DNA of 64,000 nucleotides from Tritrichomonas foetus. Lineage: Eukaryota; Parabasalia; Tritrichomonadida; Tritrichomonadidae. The notes under the pieces are model-generated. The model had not been told where the DNA came from, did not search any database, and saw only the letters and a program-made list of their open reading frames with translations. Below, piece by piece: positions 10,289 to 21,215 of the stretch (the stretch's first letter is position 1; every line of letters starts with the position of its first letter). The translations under genes and the position numbers were made by a program. Location: assembly GCA_001839685.1 (NCBI GenBank), contig MLAK01000605.1, positions 70,371-134,370 of the forward strand. The letters run 5' to 3'.

Positions 10289-10576
10289 GATTATCTTATT
10301 TCACCTTTAACTTCATTTTTCACCTTACAAAAAATAATTATTGGATAACTTTTTCTATTCTTTTCAAATTAAAAAATAAAAAAAACTCAAATTAAAAAAT
10401 AAAAAAAACTCAAATTAATAAATAAAAAAAAACTCAAATTAATAAATAAAGAAAACTACCCAAAGTGAATAGTTTTTGGAAGAGATGTGGTGCGGGTAAA
10501 ATGATTATCTTATTTCACCTTTTGCTTCATTTTTCACCTTACAATAAATAATTATTGGCCAACTTTTTCTATTCTT
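10289..10576. repeat. 74-nt direct repeat pair
   Basis: Copies at 10289-10362 and 10503-10576 both begin GATTATCTTATTTCACCTTT and end TTTTTCTATTCTT, differing at a handful of positions. Copy one lies just upstream of the THEP1-like start codon at 10254. The duplication may have copied a promoter segment. Confidence 0.85.
10365..10457. repeat. 23-24-nt A-rich tandem repeat, four copies
   Basis: Four units starting CAAATTAA and ending AAAACT, at 10365-10387, 10388-10410, 10411-10434 and 10435-10457. The array sits between the two 74-nt direct repeats. Confidence 0.85.
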
Positions 10577-10916
10577 GTTAAAAACGTTTCACCTAAATAT
10601 TTAGGTTCGAAAAGGATTAATAAGATCAGTTGATTTGTGTATATCTTTTTAGCTCAATAAACATTTCATTTAAATATTTTATCTCAACTTCTCTCGAAAT
10701 CCTGCGTTATTTTGGTCAATGAATCTGCACTTTTAGACATGACAATCAAATATAGTATTTAAATCTCATATAAAAATGATTTGAAATAATAAGAATAAAA
10801 GATATTTCTTAAAGAAACGATTTTTAATCAAACAAACAAAAACGCATATTAAAATTATCTAATTGTGATAGTGGATCAAACTTGAATATGTTTTTATAAT
10901 TTTTACAAAATCCACT

Positions 10917-12929
10917 CTATTCGTTGTTAACCACAGTTATTAAATTATTTTGTGCCTTATGGTCAGGCACGAAATTCAAAACAATTTTTGTAAAATCCGC
11001 ACAGTTTTCTGCAATTAAATTTACAGATTTTTTCGCATTTTCTTTAACTTCGTCACTTTCATCAACAACAAGTTCAGCTAATGCTTCAAGTGGTTGAGTA
11101 TACAATGTAATTGATTGAGCTACAAGGCCAAAACCACTGGCACAAGTTGCTCGTTGTTTGTCATTTTTTGACTTACTTTCATTAAATAAAACATCTAACG
11201 CCTTTTGGGTATGGATTGACGTGATTAAAAAAGAAAAGCAATCGTCTGCCAATCTAGAGATCTGCTTATCTTTTAAATCATAAGAAATCAGTTTCAACAA
11301 ATGATGAGCAATGAAATCAGCAAGTGGTGATAAATTAATATCTTGACATTTAATTAATTGCTGGAAACATTTGAGAGCATCATGCGATTCTTCACTAATG
11401 TCGAGCAATGAAGAGCAAACATCGCGAAGATGTGAAGTAATTTGAGGGATAAATTTCTCTATATTGGAAAAAAGTTTGGAAATTGCCTCATTTTGTTGGT
11501 CAATGTCAAATGAGCGAATTTTTTCGAGTATAGATAAGAATTTTTCATCTGGCGATTTTGGTGTTTTGGCTCTTCGATTTGATTTCATTTGATCATTGAG
11601 GTGATGAACAACTTTCGCTTTTTCAGAATTATCTATTAAGAGTCTATTTTTCTTTCGGCTTGATTTTGATTTTTGATAATATAAATCTTCATCGAAAATA
11701 TCATCAACTATTTCAATTCCACTTTTGATCTTATTTGCATCATTAAAATTATGTTCTTCATTTTCATCACCAAATAGGGAATCTGTTGGAAATTTGAGAT
11801 CATCAGTATCACCAATTGTTACTCTTGCTGTTGGAACTCTGGAATCGTCAGCTGAGCCTGGTTTAGATGTAATAATCTCAATTTCATCTATTTCCGGCGA
11901 GCTGAAGATAGATTTCGATTTTGCAACTCTATTTATATTTAATCCAAGAACCATATTTGCTGTATTTTTATTATTAGTTGATAAAATTGGTCTTTTATAG
12001 TTAATTGCTGGAATAAAAGACGAATTTTTTGATGTAAAATTTAATGATTTCGATGAAGTTTGAGCTAAATTTCCTTTCATTTTATCAAGCGATCGACTTG
12101 TAACACTTGATTGTTGATATGAATAACTAAACTCATTTGGATCATTATATTCATCATAAAAATAATAATTTGCTCCTGAATTTTTATTGGAAACATTGGA
12201 CATATCATTTGGCATATAGTTAGGCATATTATTAGACGTATTATGAGGCATGTTATGTGAAGAATTGTTAGAAATATTCATTCTATGAGCAATTGTCAAA
12301 AAAGAGTTTTTATCATTTGATTTTATGACTTGTAGGCAGTTTTGAACACTTTCTACAAGATTATTATCATCAGAATTTATAGAATCTTCAAATATGAAAG
12401 CAAACTTTGTCATCATTGACGGCTGGATTGTTCCATATGTAATTTCAGATGAAACAAAATTGAAAACATCACTGATGGTTCGTGGTGGAGCCATCAAAGT
12501 TTGTGTGAAAACATCTGAAATGACAGTTTGAGGTGAAATTGATTTAACCATTATATGTAAAATATTTTTTGCAAATGCTGATAAAAACTTTCTTTTTGAG
12601 CCTAAATGATTAATTGCAATTTTAAGAAAATGACTTTTGTAAAGGGCCACATTTCCCCTCAAATTTGCGCATAGTGATTCTATTACTTGGCAGCAACTTT
12701 CAGCAACGATAATGTTTTCGTCATTCGTGAATTTTAGGATGTAATCAACGAACGGATCGACTTCGATTCGATTTGAAGCGGTTGTTTGAATAGTTGAAAT
12801 TAAATCTGATATTGCGTTTTGTCGGATCTGATAATTCTCTGATTCGAGTTTTTCTATGACCGATGATGCAAGGAAGCCAAAGGCAAGTTCAGAAACCTGA
12901 AAAGAGCCTTTTGTCGGCGAAAATGACAT
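10917..12929 (-). CDS. TOG/HEAT-type protein with two helical domains and a disordered linker
   Basis: The product has 670 residues. Residues about 18-210 form a helical-repeat block beginning EKLESENYQIRQNAISDLIS, the kind of helix pair seen in TOG domains. Residues 225-460 are Asn/Ser-rich and basic, with charged clusters. Residues 465-665 form a second helical block (EKIRSFDIDQQNEAISKLFS onwards). Two TOG-like arrays with a basic linker recall CLASP and TOGARAM/Crescerin proteins, which bind tubulin and shape microtubule arrays or cilia. I see no signature that separates these families, so the assignment is inference from architecture. A promoter-like ATGGTCA lies about 62 bp upstream of the ATG. 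Confidence 0.75.
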   Translation of the reverse strand: MSFSPTKGSFQVSELAFGFLASSVIEKLESENYQIRQNAISDLISTIQTTASNRIEVDPFVDYILKFTNDENIIVAESCCQVIESLCANLRGNVALYKSHFLKIAINHLGSKRKFLSAFAKNILHIMVKSISPQTVISDVFTQTLMAPPRTISDVFNFVSSEITYGTIQPSMMTKFAFIFEDSINSDDNNLVESVQNCLQVIKSNDKNSFLTIAHRMNISNNSSHNMPHNTSNNMPNYMPNDMSNVSNKNSGANYYFYDEYNDPNEFSYSYQQSSVTSRSLDKMKGNLAQTSSKSLNFTSKNSSFIPAINYKRPILSTNNKNTANMVLGLNINRVAKSKSIFSSPEIDEIEIITSKPGSADDSRVPTARVTIGDTDDLKFPTDSLFGDENEEHNFNDANKIKSGIEIVDDIFDEDLYYQKSKSSRKKNRLLIDNSEKAKVVHHLNDQMKSNRRAKTPKSPDEKFLSILEKIRSFDIDQQNEAISKLFSNIEKFIPQITSHLRDVCSSLLDISEESHDALKCFQQLIKCQDINLSPLADFIAHHLLKLISYDLKDKQISRLADDCFSFLITSIHTQKALDVLFNESKSKNDKQRATCASGFGLVAQSITLYTQPLEALAELVVDESDEVKENAKKSVNLIAENCADFTKIVLNFVPDHKAQNNLITVVNNE

Positions 12930-14131
12930 TTCGGGAAAATTTCGTGTCTCTGATTTTTGACCTTTTTCCTTTGATATTTCACCTTTATTTTGACCATTTA
13001 TGAAGAATTATTTGAATGAGATCACAATATTGAATTGATCAATTTAATCTAGTTTCTATCAATAACCAAAGTTTTCAGGACTTTTTCAAAATTTATTTCA
13101 GAAAGGATATTGAGAACTGAACGTTATTTTATATTGAAAATATCAACCCTAATTAGGGATTATTTGATCGGAAATCAGAAACAATCTCGAACCTAGGAAA
13201 AGAATAATAGTCGATCCGCTTAAATATGTATAATCGCAAAAATCTAGGTTGATATATGTCAATCATAGTGGTGATTATTCTTCTTCAATTCTTAATATTT
13301 ATTAAATATATTTGTAAAAATATTATTATTTTTTTTCCTCAGCAAATGTATATATATCAATATACATATATATATTATTATTACAAATATTTTGATTAAA
13401 TCAATTTTATTAATGTCATTTCACGAGAATCACATTAATGTGATTGGCAATTTTGAATATAAACTTCTTCAATATTGCTGAAAGAATTTGATACAATAAA
13501 AAGGGTAGGTATTTCATGGTTAACTCTTTTTATAAATAAGGTAATTACTAATTTCTCATATTCAAACTATTTTGGATCAACACAATCAGGTGGCCACCTA
13601 TGTTGATAGAATTTTTTTTTTTCTTTTTTTTTTTTTTTCAAGATCAGATTGACATAACTTTCCCTCTATCTCTCGATATATGTTTCTCTTAAATTGAAGT
13701 GCGTTTTGTTTCACGACATTTAATTAATTACAACAAGAATTCTGGCAACATGACTTTAAAGTGATAATTATCCTAATATGAGTTTCATGATCAAGACATT
13801 TCATTAGTATCATGATTTTACAGAATAGAAACAAATATGAAGAACCTTTTCGAGATGATTATTGTAGCAAAGTACTGGCTTCTCGTATAATTTCGTCAAA
13901 ACTACTAATTTCTATCATCTTACATATCTTTTATGATCCAAATAAAACAATTTTCATCAGGTAATGCTAAGTTTATTTGTGTCACAAAAAAAAAATCAAT
14001 TTTAATCTATAGTCCCGATTTTTCGACATGAGATGGCATGCTCAAAATGAGAAATCAGATAATAATATCAAAAAGCATCAAGAAACCCATCAACATTTTT
14101 CAATAACAAATGAGCAAAGACAATTTTTATT
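12930..14131. other. Intergenic, about 1.2 kb, low complexity
   Basis: The stretch separates two minus-strand genes. It holds an ATGGTCA-type site near 12991, an alternating TA-rich tract around 13345-13380, and a T-rich tract around 13612-13638. The right end is 3' flank of the large ubiquitin hydrolase. No coding frame or structured RNA is supported. Confidence 0.55.
12991..13001 (-). promoter_or_regulatory. ATAWATGGYCA-type motif
   Basis: The minus strand reads CATAAATGGTCA, about 62 bp upstream of the TOG-like start codon and in the same orientation. It is one of a dozen related intergenic sites in this window; the promoter role is inferred. Confidence 0.4.
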
Positions 14132-17100
14132 TTACAAAATGAGTTCTCCTTTTTCCAAGATATCTTTCACATCATCATGTTGGTGTAGAATCTCTTGCAT
14201 TTCAGGACGAGCTGAATAGAAAAGTCTTGCATTTTCTTCAGCAATTTTCTTTTCTTCTCCTTCAGATGAATCAAAAATTTGGACCTGTTGAACAAATCCA
14301 TCAATTAATAAATCATCAGGAATCAGACAAAGTGTCAATGTTACAAATTCTAAAATTTCTTTATTTTCAATCTTTTTCTCCATTAAAAGAATATAAAGAA
14401 ATGTTGCCCATTCACTATTTTCTTCGAATCCAAACTTTTCCAAGATTTGAGTCATCAATGAAAAGCTTTCAAATGCTTCAACACAGTTGATATTTTCAAT
14501 GTTGTCTAAAACTTGACTGAAAAAATCAGCAGCATATTGTTTACGTGTGTCAGTATCATTAATACATAAATAGCATTTTGTGAAATGCCAGAAAACTATC
14601 CAAAAGTTATCAGGACTAAGAATGGTTGTTAAATAATCTATAGTTACTAATGCGCATGTTGCATTCCGTTCAATAATATAATAAAGTATCTCATTAAATC
14701 CTTTTCTACAATCATCATTATGAGTTATTGAATATTGAATACAACTTTCAATCGAAGAAATAGCAAAGTCACAATCAATTTCGATATTACTATTCTTGCG
14801 AATAAGATTTAAAAAGATCTTTGTTGAATAATCATGATACATTATAAAATGAGGTTGTGAAACTTGTCTCATTAGCCAAGATAGCATTTTTTCAATATAA
14901 TATTTCGAATTTTGATCAATGTTTGAATCATCAAGATAGATTGAATTTACAAATCGCATCACACTTGAAATGTTTCCATCATATTCAAAAATTTCAATTA
15001 AGATGCTTCTAAGAAAAGGAACTGTTGGTTCTATTGCTCGCATGAATGCTTTAAAAGTATCTTGATCAGCAACATTTACTGTCAATAAAAATAATTCAAT
15101 TATTTTTTCTTTATTTAGGATAACATCATCGATAAAATCGGCTAGTCTGTCTTTATTTAACTTTAAGAATAACATTAATATAATAATATAAAATATTGGA
15201 TAAGGATAATTAAATATATATTCATGCTCATTGTAATTTATATTTGTATATAAAATTGGAATCGAATCAAAACATAAATTCCACATGGTATGAGAATTAT
15301 TTTTAAGGAAAATATTTCGTTGAGGTGTCTCAATGTTTTCAAGAATCCTGAGAAATTCCATTAATGTTAAATTGCATTGATGTTTTAATTCTTGGTCTTT
15401 AATATTGACTTTTTGAGTAAAAAGGAATAATTTATTTAAATGTTCATCAGAAATCGTAATATTTGATGCTTTAATATTGAATATTCTCATCAGTGGTGTA
15501 TAACAATCGCTTGAAGAAATGTCTTTAAGGGTTTCAATATATTCAATTGCTTCGCTACATATGGTATCAAGTATTTCATAAATCAATTCATTAGAAAGAT
15601 TTACTTTTGTTTGGAATATTGAAGATTTTTCTAAGGGACTATTGCATTGTCGTTGTGTCATGCATTGTTCAGCATATCGATAAAATGGCGGTTTAAATGA
15701 TGGAAACATTTTCTGGAAGAAAATATTTTCCATTATTCTTCTGGATTGGGCATCTGATGATACCAAAAAATCAAAGAATAAATATTTTGGAAACTGTTTC
15801 ATTTTATCTAAAATTAATTCACAATTATTGGCATTATTCATTTCAATTGAAATTGCATTCACGATTTGCTCATCGTTAAATTGCTTTGATCGAGCCATAT
15901 TTATTAAACATTCGGCTTCTTCATCAGTTTGAACACTTTTTAGCATTGAAATGAAAAAGTTTTTCTCAAAAGTTACTGTGTTTGGTAACATTTGTATCAA
16001 ATCCTTAATAGGAATCACTTCGGTCATTAATTCTAAGAACTGGCTTTTACAATTTCGCGATTTCAATATTAATGGCGATAATTCTAAAAGTGGCTGTGGG
16101 TCAAAACCTAATTTCGATAAAACTAAAAATAGCAATTTCAAATCTACATCACGAACAGCAATTGAATTCAGTTTATTTGTATCATAAAAAACCCGTAGAA
16201 AATCACAAATTTTTTGACCAAATTTGTTTTGTTTCATTAAACCAATTACATCAGCTCGATTGGCTGCTACATGAAGAATTAAAGAAAAGTATTGAATTCG
16301 ATCCCAATGATTTCCTAATGAAAACAGTTTTTCAAGAATTTTTTTGGAAAAATCATATGTTGCTTCTGCTTGACATGAATTAAAAACACCATATAATAAG
16401 ACAGAAAATATGCTGATATAATTAGAGCATGTACAATATGTGAATAAGTTCACAATATCATTAAAAAGACTAAATATTTGATCAACACGTATAAATCCAT
16501 TTGTAATTTTACCTATTCCTTGTATTAAATCAATAATGTTATTTTTTGGTGGTGAATGTGAACCAATTTTCAAAAAGTATGGGATAATAATATCAGTATC
16601 ATTCAGATTTTTAATAAAGTTAATCGTATAATTAGAAAAAAGGCAGAACAATTTCCTATAATTAGCATTTTTTTCGTCAATTTTTTCTTTCATGGTTTCA
16701 CAAAGTTTGAATGAAGAATTATTTTCTGTGAAATTTTGAGAATTGACACGTTTATAAAAAAGGATGTATGCTGATGGATTTGTTGTAAAATCATCATGTG
16801 CCATAAATTGAATATTCCCACCATAAAATATTGATTCTTTATTATTTAAGAATGAGGAAAACTGATCATTGATTTCATACCATTTATTGTTTTGTTTGAC
16901 ACACGAAACGTAGTGTCCAACTTCAGTAGTTCCTGAATGAACAATTACTCCTGTTAATTCATATATTTGTTTCGGACCGTTGGGGTTTTCTGTGTAAGGA
17001 GTCAGATCAAACTCATCTGGGAAAACAAATTTATCATCAATTTTATATTTGGTAAATGATTTGATATCATATTCAAATCTTCTCAATTGAATTACCAAAT

Positions 17101-20100
17101 AATCTCCTGCAGACTTAATACAAGATGACTTTTTGGCTTCAATTTTACGTCCTAAAGATTCGGCAAAATATTTGTCTTTGCCAATAAATTTTTCTTCAGC
17201 AAGAGATAAACGAAAAGAATTCTCAAAACTTATTTGTCCACGAACTTGTAAGCTTAAACTTATGAAAGTTTCTTCATTTTTACTTTCATACTCTTCAGTG
17301 ATTCCTGAAAATGTATGCAAAAATGAACCACGATAGAGGTTTTTAATGTTTTCAGGTGATTTATCTAATATATATAAAAATACTTCCAAGGCATCTTGTT
17401 GTTGACGAAGATTATCTGTGAAATTAAGTTGAATCAATAAAGATTCTGCTTCAACAGATTGCAAAGGATTTATTGATAAGCAAACAAATAGTCTTTGCAA
17501 TTCTTTTAGCCAAGCAACATTGCTTTTCTTTGAATTATTTTTCGCATCATCATTTTCTGCAGAATTGTTTGGAGAGTTCATTTGGGAAAAATTTAATGAT
17601 AAAATGATATTTCTAAAGTTAATGTTGTGATAAAGTTGTTGAACTACAGAGTTAAAATAACATATCACACCAGGATTTTTCAATCCAACAAAAGGACAAT
17701 TTTGCCCTTGTTCAAAATCTAATGACCATTCATCTAATTTAACATCAAATAATTGAAGTAACACTTCTTTCATATATGTTAATTGATTTTGATCTTCAGA
17801 CAAAAGAAGAGAGCAGAAATCCAAATATTTTTCTAATTCTTTTTCATTTCCTTGGGTTAAAGCATATTCAATTACTTTCCCTGTGATATTTCCATACATA
17901 GAAATAATATTTTTATGGTTCGGAATTATAGATATTAAAAATGAAGCAGAATGCCTATTAATCTGATTTGACAGGATATTTCCAACAATTTCACAAATAT
18001 CACAATTATTGTTATCACAGAGTAAAAGTGCTTGAAAGAAAAATTCAAAATTTTGAGTTGGAATTTGATTGAAGCTACTACATAAAACAGCAAATATTTT
18101 AGGTTTAATAGAATCTTCAAAATGTCGAAACATATTCACAAAATATTTTGAATGTTCATTGAATTCTATAAAAGGAATGGATAAATAATGATAAGATTCA
18201 AGGAAAAAGTCATTGATAAATTCTTTTGATTCTTTGGACATTCGCCTTTTAATAAGTTTCCCAATTAAAAATTGAATCAATGATTTTCCTTTTGAATCTA
18301 TTGCTAATCTATACAAATAAGTTAAAAACCCATTTGCTCGAGTAAATTTATATTTTGATGAATAAATCAAACTAAGAATGTATTTGATACATTCAGGTGG
18401 AGTATTTTCCTGGTTATCAAGTAATAAACTAATGTAAAAATCAATATTTTCGATTGGTAAACGTCGATTGATTAAAATGCAAAATATATAATTTAATATG
18501 TAACTATTTTCATTTGTCAATTCAAGATTATTTTCAACTATATATTGCGATAATACAATATCACTTAATTTTATCAAATTTTCATCGGTTTTTAAAAACT
18601 TTGCTAATTTCCATGCAAATTTCTTTATTTCATGGCTTTTTGTATGATTCTTAAGAATTTCTATAAGGTTTTGTGTGAGCCATTGTGATTCTTGGGATGG
18701 AAAATAGGTATTACTTTGTGGGATATCATTGGTAACACTTACACCAATGATAGAATCATTGATTATCCCATAAGTAGAGATTGGCTTTATTGATTCTTCA
18801 ATGATTTGTTTATTCTTACTTAACTCCAAACCTTTTACAGAAATTCTTAGCTTTAAAGATGCAAGTTTGTATAAAGCAAAAGCAGGCCAATCCAAACTTA
18901 TATACGTTTTAATAAATTGTGGATCATTCCCAGTCGTTGATAATAACAATTTGATGAACGCATAATTTTTATAACTGGAAATATGGTGTCTTTGAATATT
19001 TTCATTAATACAAGGCTCATAAACTATTGAGTACATTGAATAAATTAAATCCAATGCCCTTTTTTGGTCGTTTATATTTAAAATTTTTCGAGCAAAACTT
19101 TCAGGTAAACTTAAGAATCGATAAGTAAGATACAAAATATTGATTTTTAAATATTCAACCAATTCAATATTTTGTGAATTATTATAAGCGCGAAGTAAAG
19201 AATCAAAACCATGCTGGCATCCATTCAATTTAATAGTAAATGCAACTAAAAAATCGATAAATTCTTTATTAACACTCGACTCTGTAATGTTTGAATCAAT
19301 TAATTCCCAAATTTCAATAATCAATTCTTTATTTAAATTAATTAATCCTATAATTTTTTCTAATTTTACCCAAATAAGAGTTTTATTGGAATTCATGAAT
19401 TTGAGAATTGATTTCATGTTTTGTGGATTAATTTCTTTTGATACATAGATAATAAAGTTTTCAAGAAGATTGATAAGCATTTCATTTGGATTATTGTTTA
19501 CAAGTGCTTGAATAAAAGCTTGGTTATTAAATAAATCAGAACATGACATATTTTTAATCAAACAGTTTAAAATGTTTATGATATATTCAGTGACTTCTCC
19601 CTTGCAAAATTTTTCCATGTAAAATTGATATAGGAACTTTTTCACATTAAATTGGGTTTCAAATTTGCAAAAAGAAACAATGTTTTGATCAATAATTGTA
19701 CATGATTCTAGATCAGTTCTATATGAAATTAAAATATTAGCGATTTTTAGAGGCAATTCCTTAAATTTTGAAGCAGTAAAAGTACAAAAAAATTGAATTA
19801 TTGATGAATCTACTTTCATATTTCTTTCAACAAAAGATAAAATTTCTTCAAATTCGAGTTTTGAAATTGCAATTTTTAAATAATGATTATATTTTGGAAT
19901 ATGACTTGGTTCATATTTAGGTAAATGATTTATCATCAAATCAAGTGTGTCCATATCAAGACCATTATTTGTTATATATGTTACAATAAATTTCATTGAT
20001 CTTTTCATTATTTCATCGTGAAAATTCTGAGAAAAATAGAAATGCAAGAATTTATTCGATTTCGCCCATTTGACAAATGCCAAATGTGATGCTGCATCAT

Positions 20101-20875
20101 TGAAAATGGAAACTCCAATGACTTGAAGACCTAAAATGTCGCATTTTAATAAAAAGAACGAGATATCGAAGATCTTCATTATACATTCATGATTTTTATC
20201 AGAGCGAGAAATTTTGTAAGCAGCAGACATAATGCAAGACATCGTTTTTGGATCGATTTTATGAATATCTACGGATTTGAGCGATTCATAAATATGATTC
20301 ACAGCTTTTAACATACTAACTCTGATCATTTTAAATGTGACTCCTGCAATTTGGTCAAAATTTTTGTCAATGAAATAAAAAACAAAATCATAATACTTTT
20401 TATCTTGAATAAAATCAAATTGTGAGATATTGTGAAGAAGAGTGTTTAAACAATCATTATCAAAAATGCAATGAATGATATTTTGAGAAAGTGTTTTTTT
20501 AAAATTGATTTTATTTCGATAAAAATAATTGTTTGGATTAGATATACTCACTATAATATCAAGCATTACATCATTCTTCATTGTGAGAAATGGAAACAAA
20601 TCCTTTAACACTTTAAGTAGAAATCCTAGAATTGTCATGGAATCAAAAGATGAAATATCAACTAATGATAACAATTTCAAAGTAAAAGGATACAGAATTT
20701 GGGTAAGAAATTCGTTTGTCTCATCGACAAATTTGTTTTGTTTGAAATTTGACAAATATTCTTCAAGAGCATCAATTCCTTCTTCGAGTAAATCTGGTAG
20801 TAGTTGGGTATCATTTAGTGTGATATTTTCAGTTCTTTGCTTGAAATCTAAAAAGGAATCATGTGAAATAAACAT
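14132..20875 (-). CDS. Very large ubiquitin carboxyl-terminal hydrolase (C19, USP)
   Basis: This 2247-residue protein removes ubiquitin from conjugates through a papain-like triad. The USP domain begins near residue 1063 (GLKNPG) with the Cys box ICYFNSVVQQL and catalytic Cys1072; the usual Thr before the Cys is Ile. Several hundred residues later come LTGVIVHSG and the His box EVGHYVSC (His1321), followed by WYEINDQFSSF, then a closing YILFYKR. About 1060 residues of helical, HEAT-like sequence precede the domain and about 890 follow it. That layout recalls USP9X/USP24/USP34-type giants, where flanking solenoids recruit substrates. No zinc-binding CxxC pairs stand out in the USP fingers. The ATG at 20875 is the first in frame. 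Confidence 0.9.
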   Translation of the reverse strand: MFISHDSFLDFKQRTENITLNDTQLLPDLLEEGIDALEEYLSNFKQNKFVDETNEFLTQILYPFTLKLLSLVDISSFDSMTILGFLLKVLKDLFPFLTMKNDVMLDIIVSISNPNNYFYRNKINFKKTLSQNIIHCIFDNDCLNTLLHNISQFDFIQDKKYYDFVFYFIDKNFDQIAGVTFKMIRVSMLKAVNHIYESLKSVDIHKIDPKTMSCIMSAAYKISRSDKNHECIMKIFDISFFLLKCDILGLQVIGVSIFNDAASHLAFVKWAKSNKFLHFYFSQNFHDEIMKRSMKFIVTYITNNGLDMDTLDLMINHLPKYEPSHIPKYNHYLKIAISKLEFEEILSFVERNMKVDSSIIQFFCTFTASKFKELPLKIANILISYRTDLESCTIIDQNIVSFCKFETQFNVKKFLYQFYMEKFCKGEVTEYIINILNCLIKNMSCSDLFNNQAFIQALVNNNPNEMLINLLENFIIYVSKEINPQNMKSILKFMNSNKTLIWVKLEKIIGLINLNKELIIEIWELIDSNITESSVNKEFIDFLVAFTIKLNGCQHGFDSLLRAYNNSQNIELVEYLKINILYLTYRFLSLPESFARKILNINDQKRALDLIYSMYSIVYEPCINENIQRHHISSYKNYAFIKLLLSTTGNDPQFIKTYISLDWPAFALYKLASLKLRISVKGLELSKNKQIIEESIKPISTYGIINDSIIGVSVTNDIPQSNTYFPSQESQWLTQNLIEILKNHTKSHEIKKFAWKLAKFLKTDENLIKLSDIVLSQYIVENNLELTNENSYILNYIFCILINRRLPIENIDFYISLLLDNQENTPPECIKYILSLIYSSKYKFTRANGFLTYLYRLAIDSKGKSLIQFLIGKLIKRRMSKESKEFINDFFLESYHYLSIPFIEFNEHSKYFVNMFRHFEDSIKPKIFAVLCSSFNQIPTQNFEFFFQALLLCDNNNCDICEIVGNILSNQINRHSASFLISIIPNHKNIISMYGNITGKVIEYALTQGNEKELEKYLDFCSLLLSEDQNQLTYMKEVLLQLFDVKLDEWSLDFEQGQNCPFVGLKNPGVICYFNSVVQQLYHNINFRNIILSLNFSQMNSPNNSAENDDAKNNSKKSNVAWLKELQRLFVCLSINPLQSVEAESLLIQLNFTDNLRQQQDALEVFLYILDKSPENIKNLYRGSFLHTFSGITEEYESKNEETFISLSLQVRGQISFENSFRLSLAEEKFIGKDKYFAESLGRKIEAKKSSCIKSAGDYLVIQLRRFEYDIKSFTKYKIDDKFVFPDEFDLTPYTENPNGPKQIYELTGVIVHSGTTEVGHYVSCVKQNNKWYEINDQFSSFLNNKESIFYGGNIQFMAHDDFTTNPSAYILFYKRVNSQNFTENNSSFKLCETMKEKIDEKNANYRKLFCLFSNYTINFIKNLNDTDIIIPYFLKIGSHSPPKNNIIDLIQGIGKITNGFIRVDQIFSLFNDIVNLFTYCTCSNYISIFSVLLYGVFNSCQAEATYDFSKKILEKLFSLGNHWDRIQYFSLILHVAANRADVIGLMKQNKFGQKICDFLRVFYDTNKLNSIAVRDVDLKLLFLVLSKLGFDPQPLLELSPLILKSRNCKSQFLELMTEVIPIKDLIQMLPNTVTFEKNFFISMLKSVQTDEEAECLINMARSKQFNDEQIVNAISIEMNNANNCELILDKMKQFPKYLFFDFLVSSDAQSRRIMENIFFQKMFPSFKPPFYRYAEQCMTQRQCNSPLEKSSIFQTKVNLSNELIYEILDTICSEAIEYIETLKDISSSDCYTPLMRIFNIKASNITISDEHLNKLFLFTQKVNIKDQELKHQCNLTLMEFLRILENIETPQRNIFLKNNSHTMWNLCFDSIPILYTNINYNEHEYIFNYPYPIFYIIILMLFLKLNKDRLADFIDDVILNKEKIIELFLLTVNVADQDTFKAFMRAIEPTVPFLRSILIEIFEYDGNISSVMRFVNSIYLDDSNIDQNSKYYIEKMLSWLMRQVSQPHFIMYHDYSTKIFLNLIRKNSNIEIDCDFAISSIESCIQYSITHNDDCRKGFNEILYYIIERNATCALVTIDYLTTILSPDNFWIVFWHFTKCYLCINDTDTRKQYAADFFSQVLDNIENINCVEAFESFSLMTQILEKFGFEENSEWATFLYILLMEKKIENKEILEFVTLTLCLIPDDLLIDGFVQQVQIFDSSEGEEKKIAEENARLFYSARPEMQEILHQHDDVKDILEKGELIL

Positions 20876-21215
20876 GATTTAAGAAATTTTAATATATTTT
20901 CAATGCATATATGGCCATTAAAAAATGTCATGATATGGTTCATGATGGCAAAATTATAATGACATATGATTTGAAAACTGAGTATTTCGAATTCCTTAAT
21001 TTAATCTACTTGGTTCATTAGATTCTTTATATTTCCCAATAGGGAACATGATGAACCTTTAATATGATTCCCTTTTTCTTTTAATGTTGATAGAAAAGAA
21101 TGCAAGGATGTTGAAGAAATAGACCATTTAAATACTCAATTATGATATAATGAATTGGCAGGTGAAAATTGTGAGATATCTCAATGTTGATTTTACTTAA
21201 CTTTTTCACATAAAG
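20876..21215. other. Divergent promoter region
   Basis: This 340-bp spacer separates the ubiquitin hydrolase (minus) from the seven-pass protein (plus). It holds one ATATATGGCCA site and TTTTTCACATAAAG directly before the plus-strand ATG, which could serve as an initiator (TCA core). No gene is present. Confidence 0.5.
20904..20917. promoter_or_regulatory. CATATATGGCCA motif
   Basis: The sequence GCATATATGGCCATT lies 30-40 bp upstream of the ubiquitin hydrolase ATG. TGGCCA is itself palindromic, so either strand could be read. It matches the site before the gene at 34143 apart from one C/T change. Confidence 0.4.

Larger units (their letters stand above)
10255..10916. other. Repeat-bearing intergenic region
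   Basis: This spacer upstream of the THEP1-like gene carries a 74-nt direct repeat pair enclosing a 23-nt tandem array (listed separately). The remainder, 10577-10916, is plain A+T-rich 3' flank of the TOG-like gene. Confidence 0.6.
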
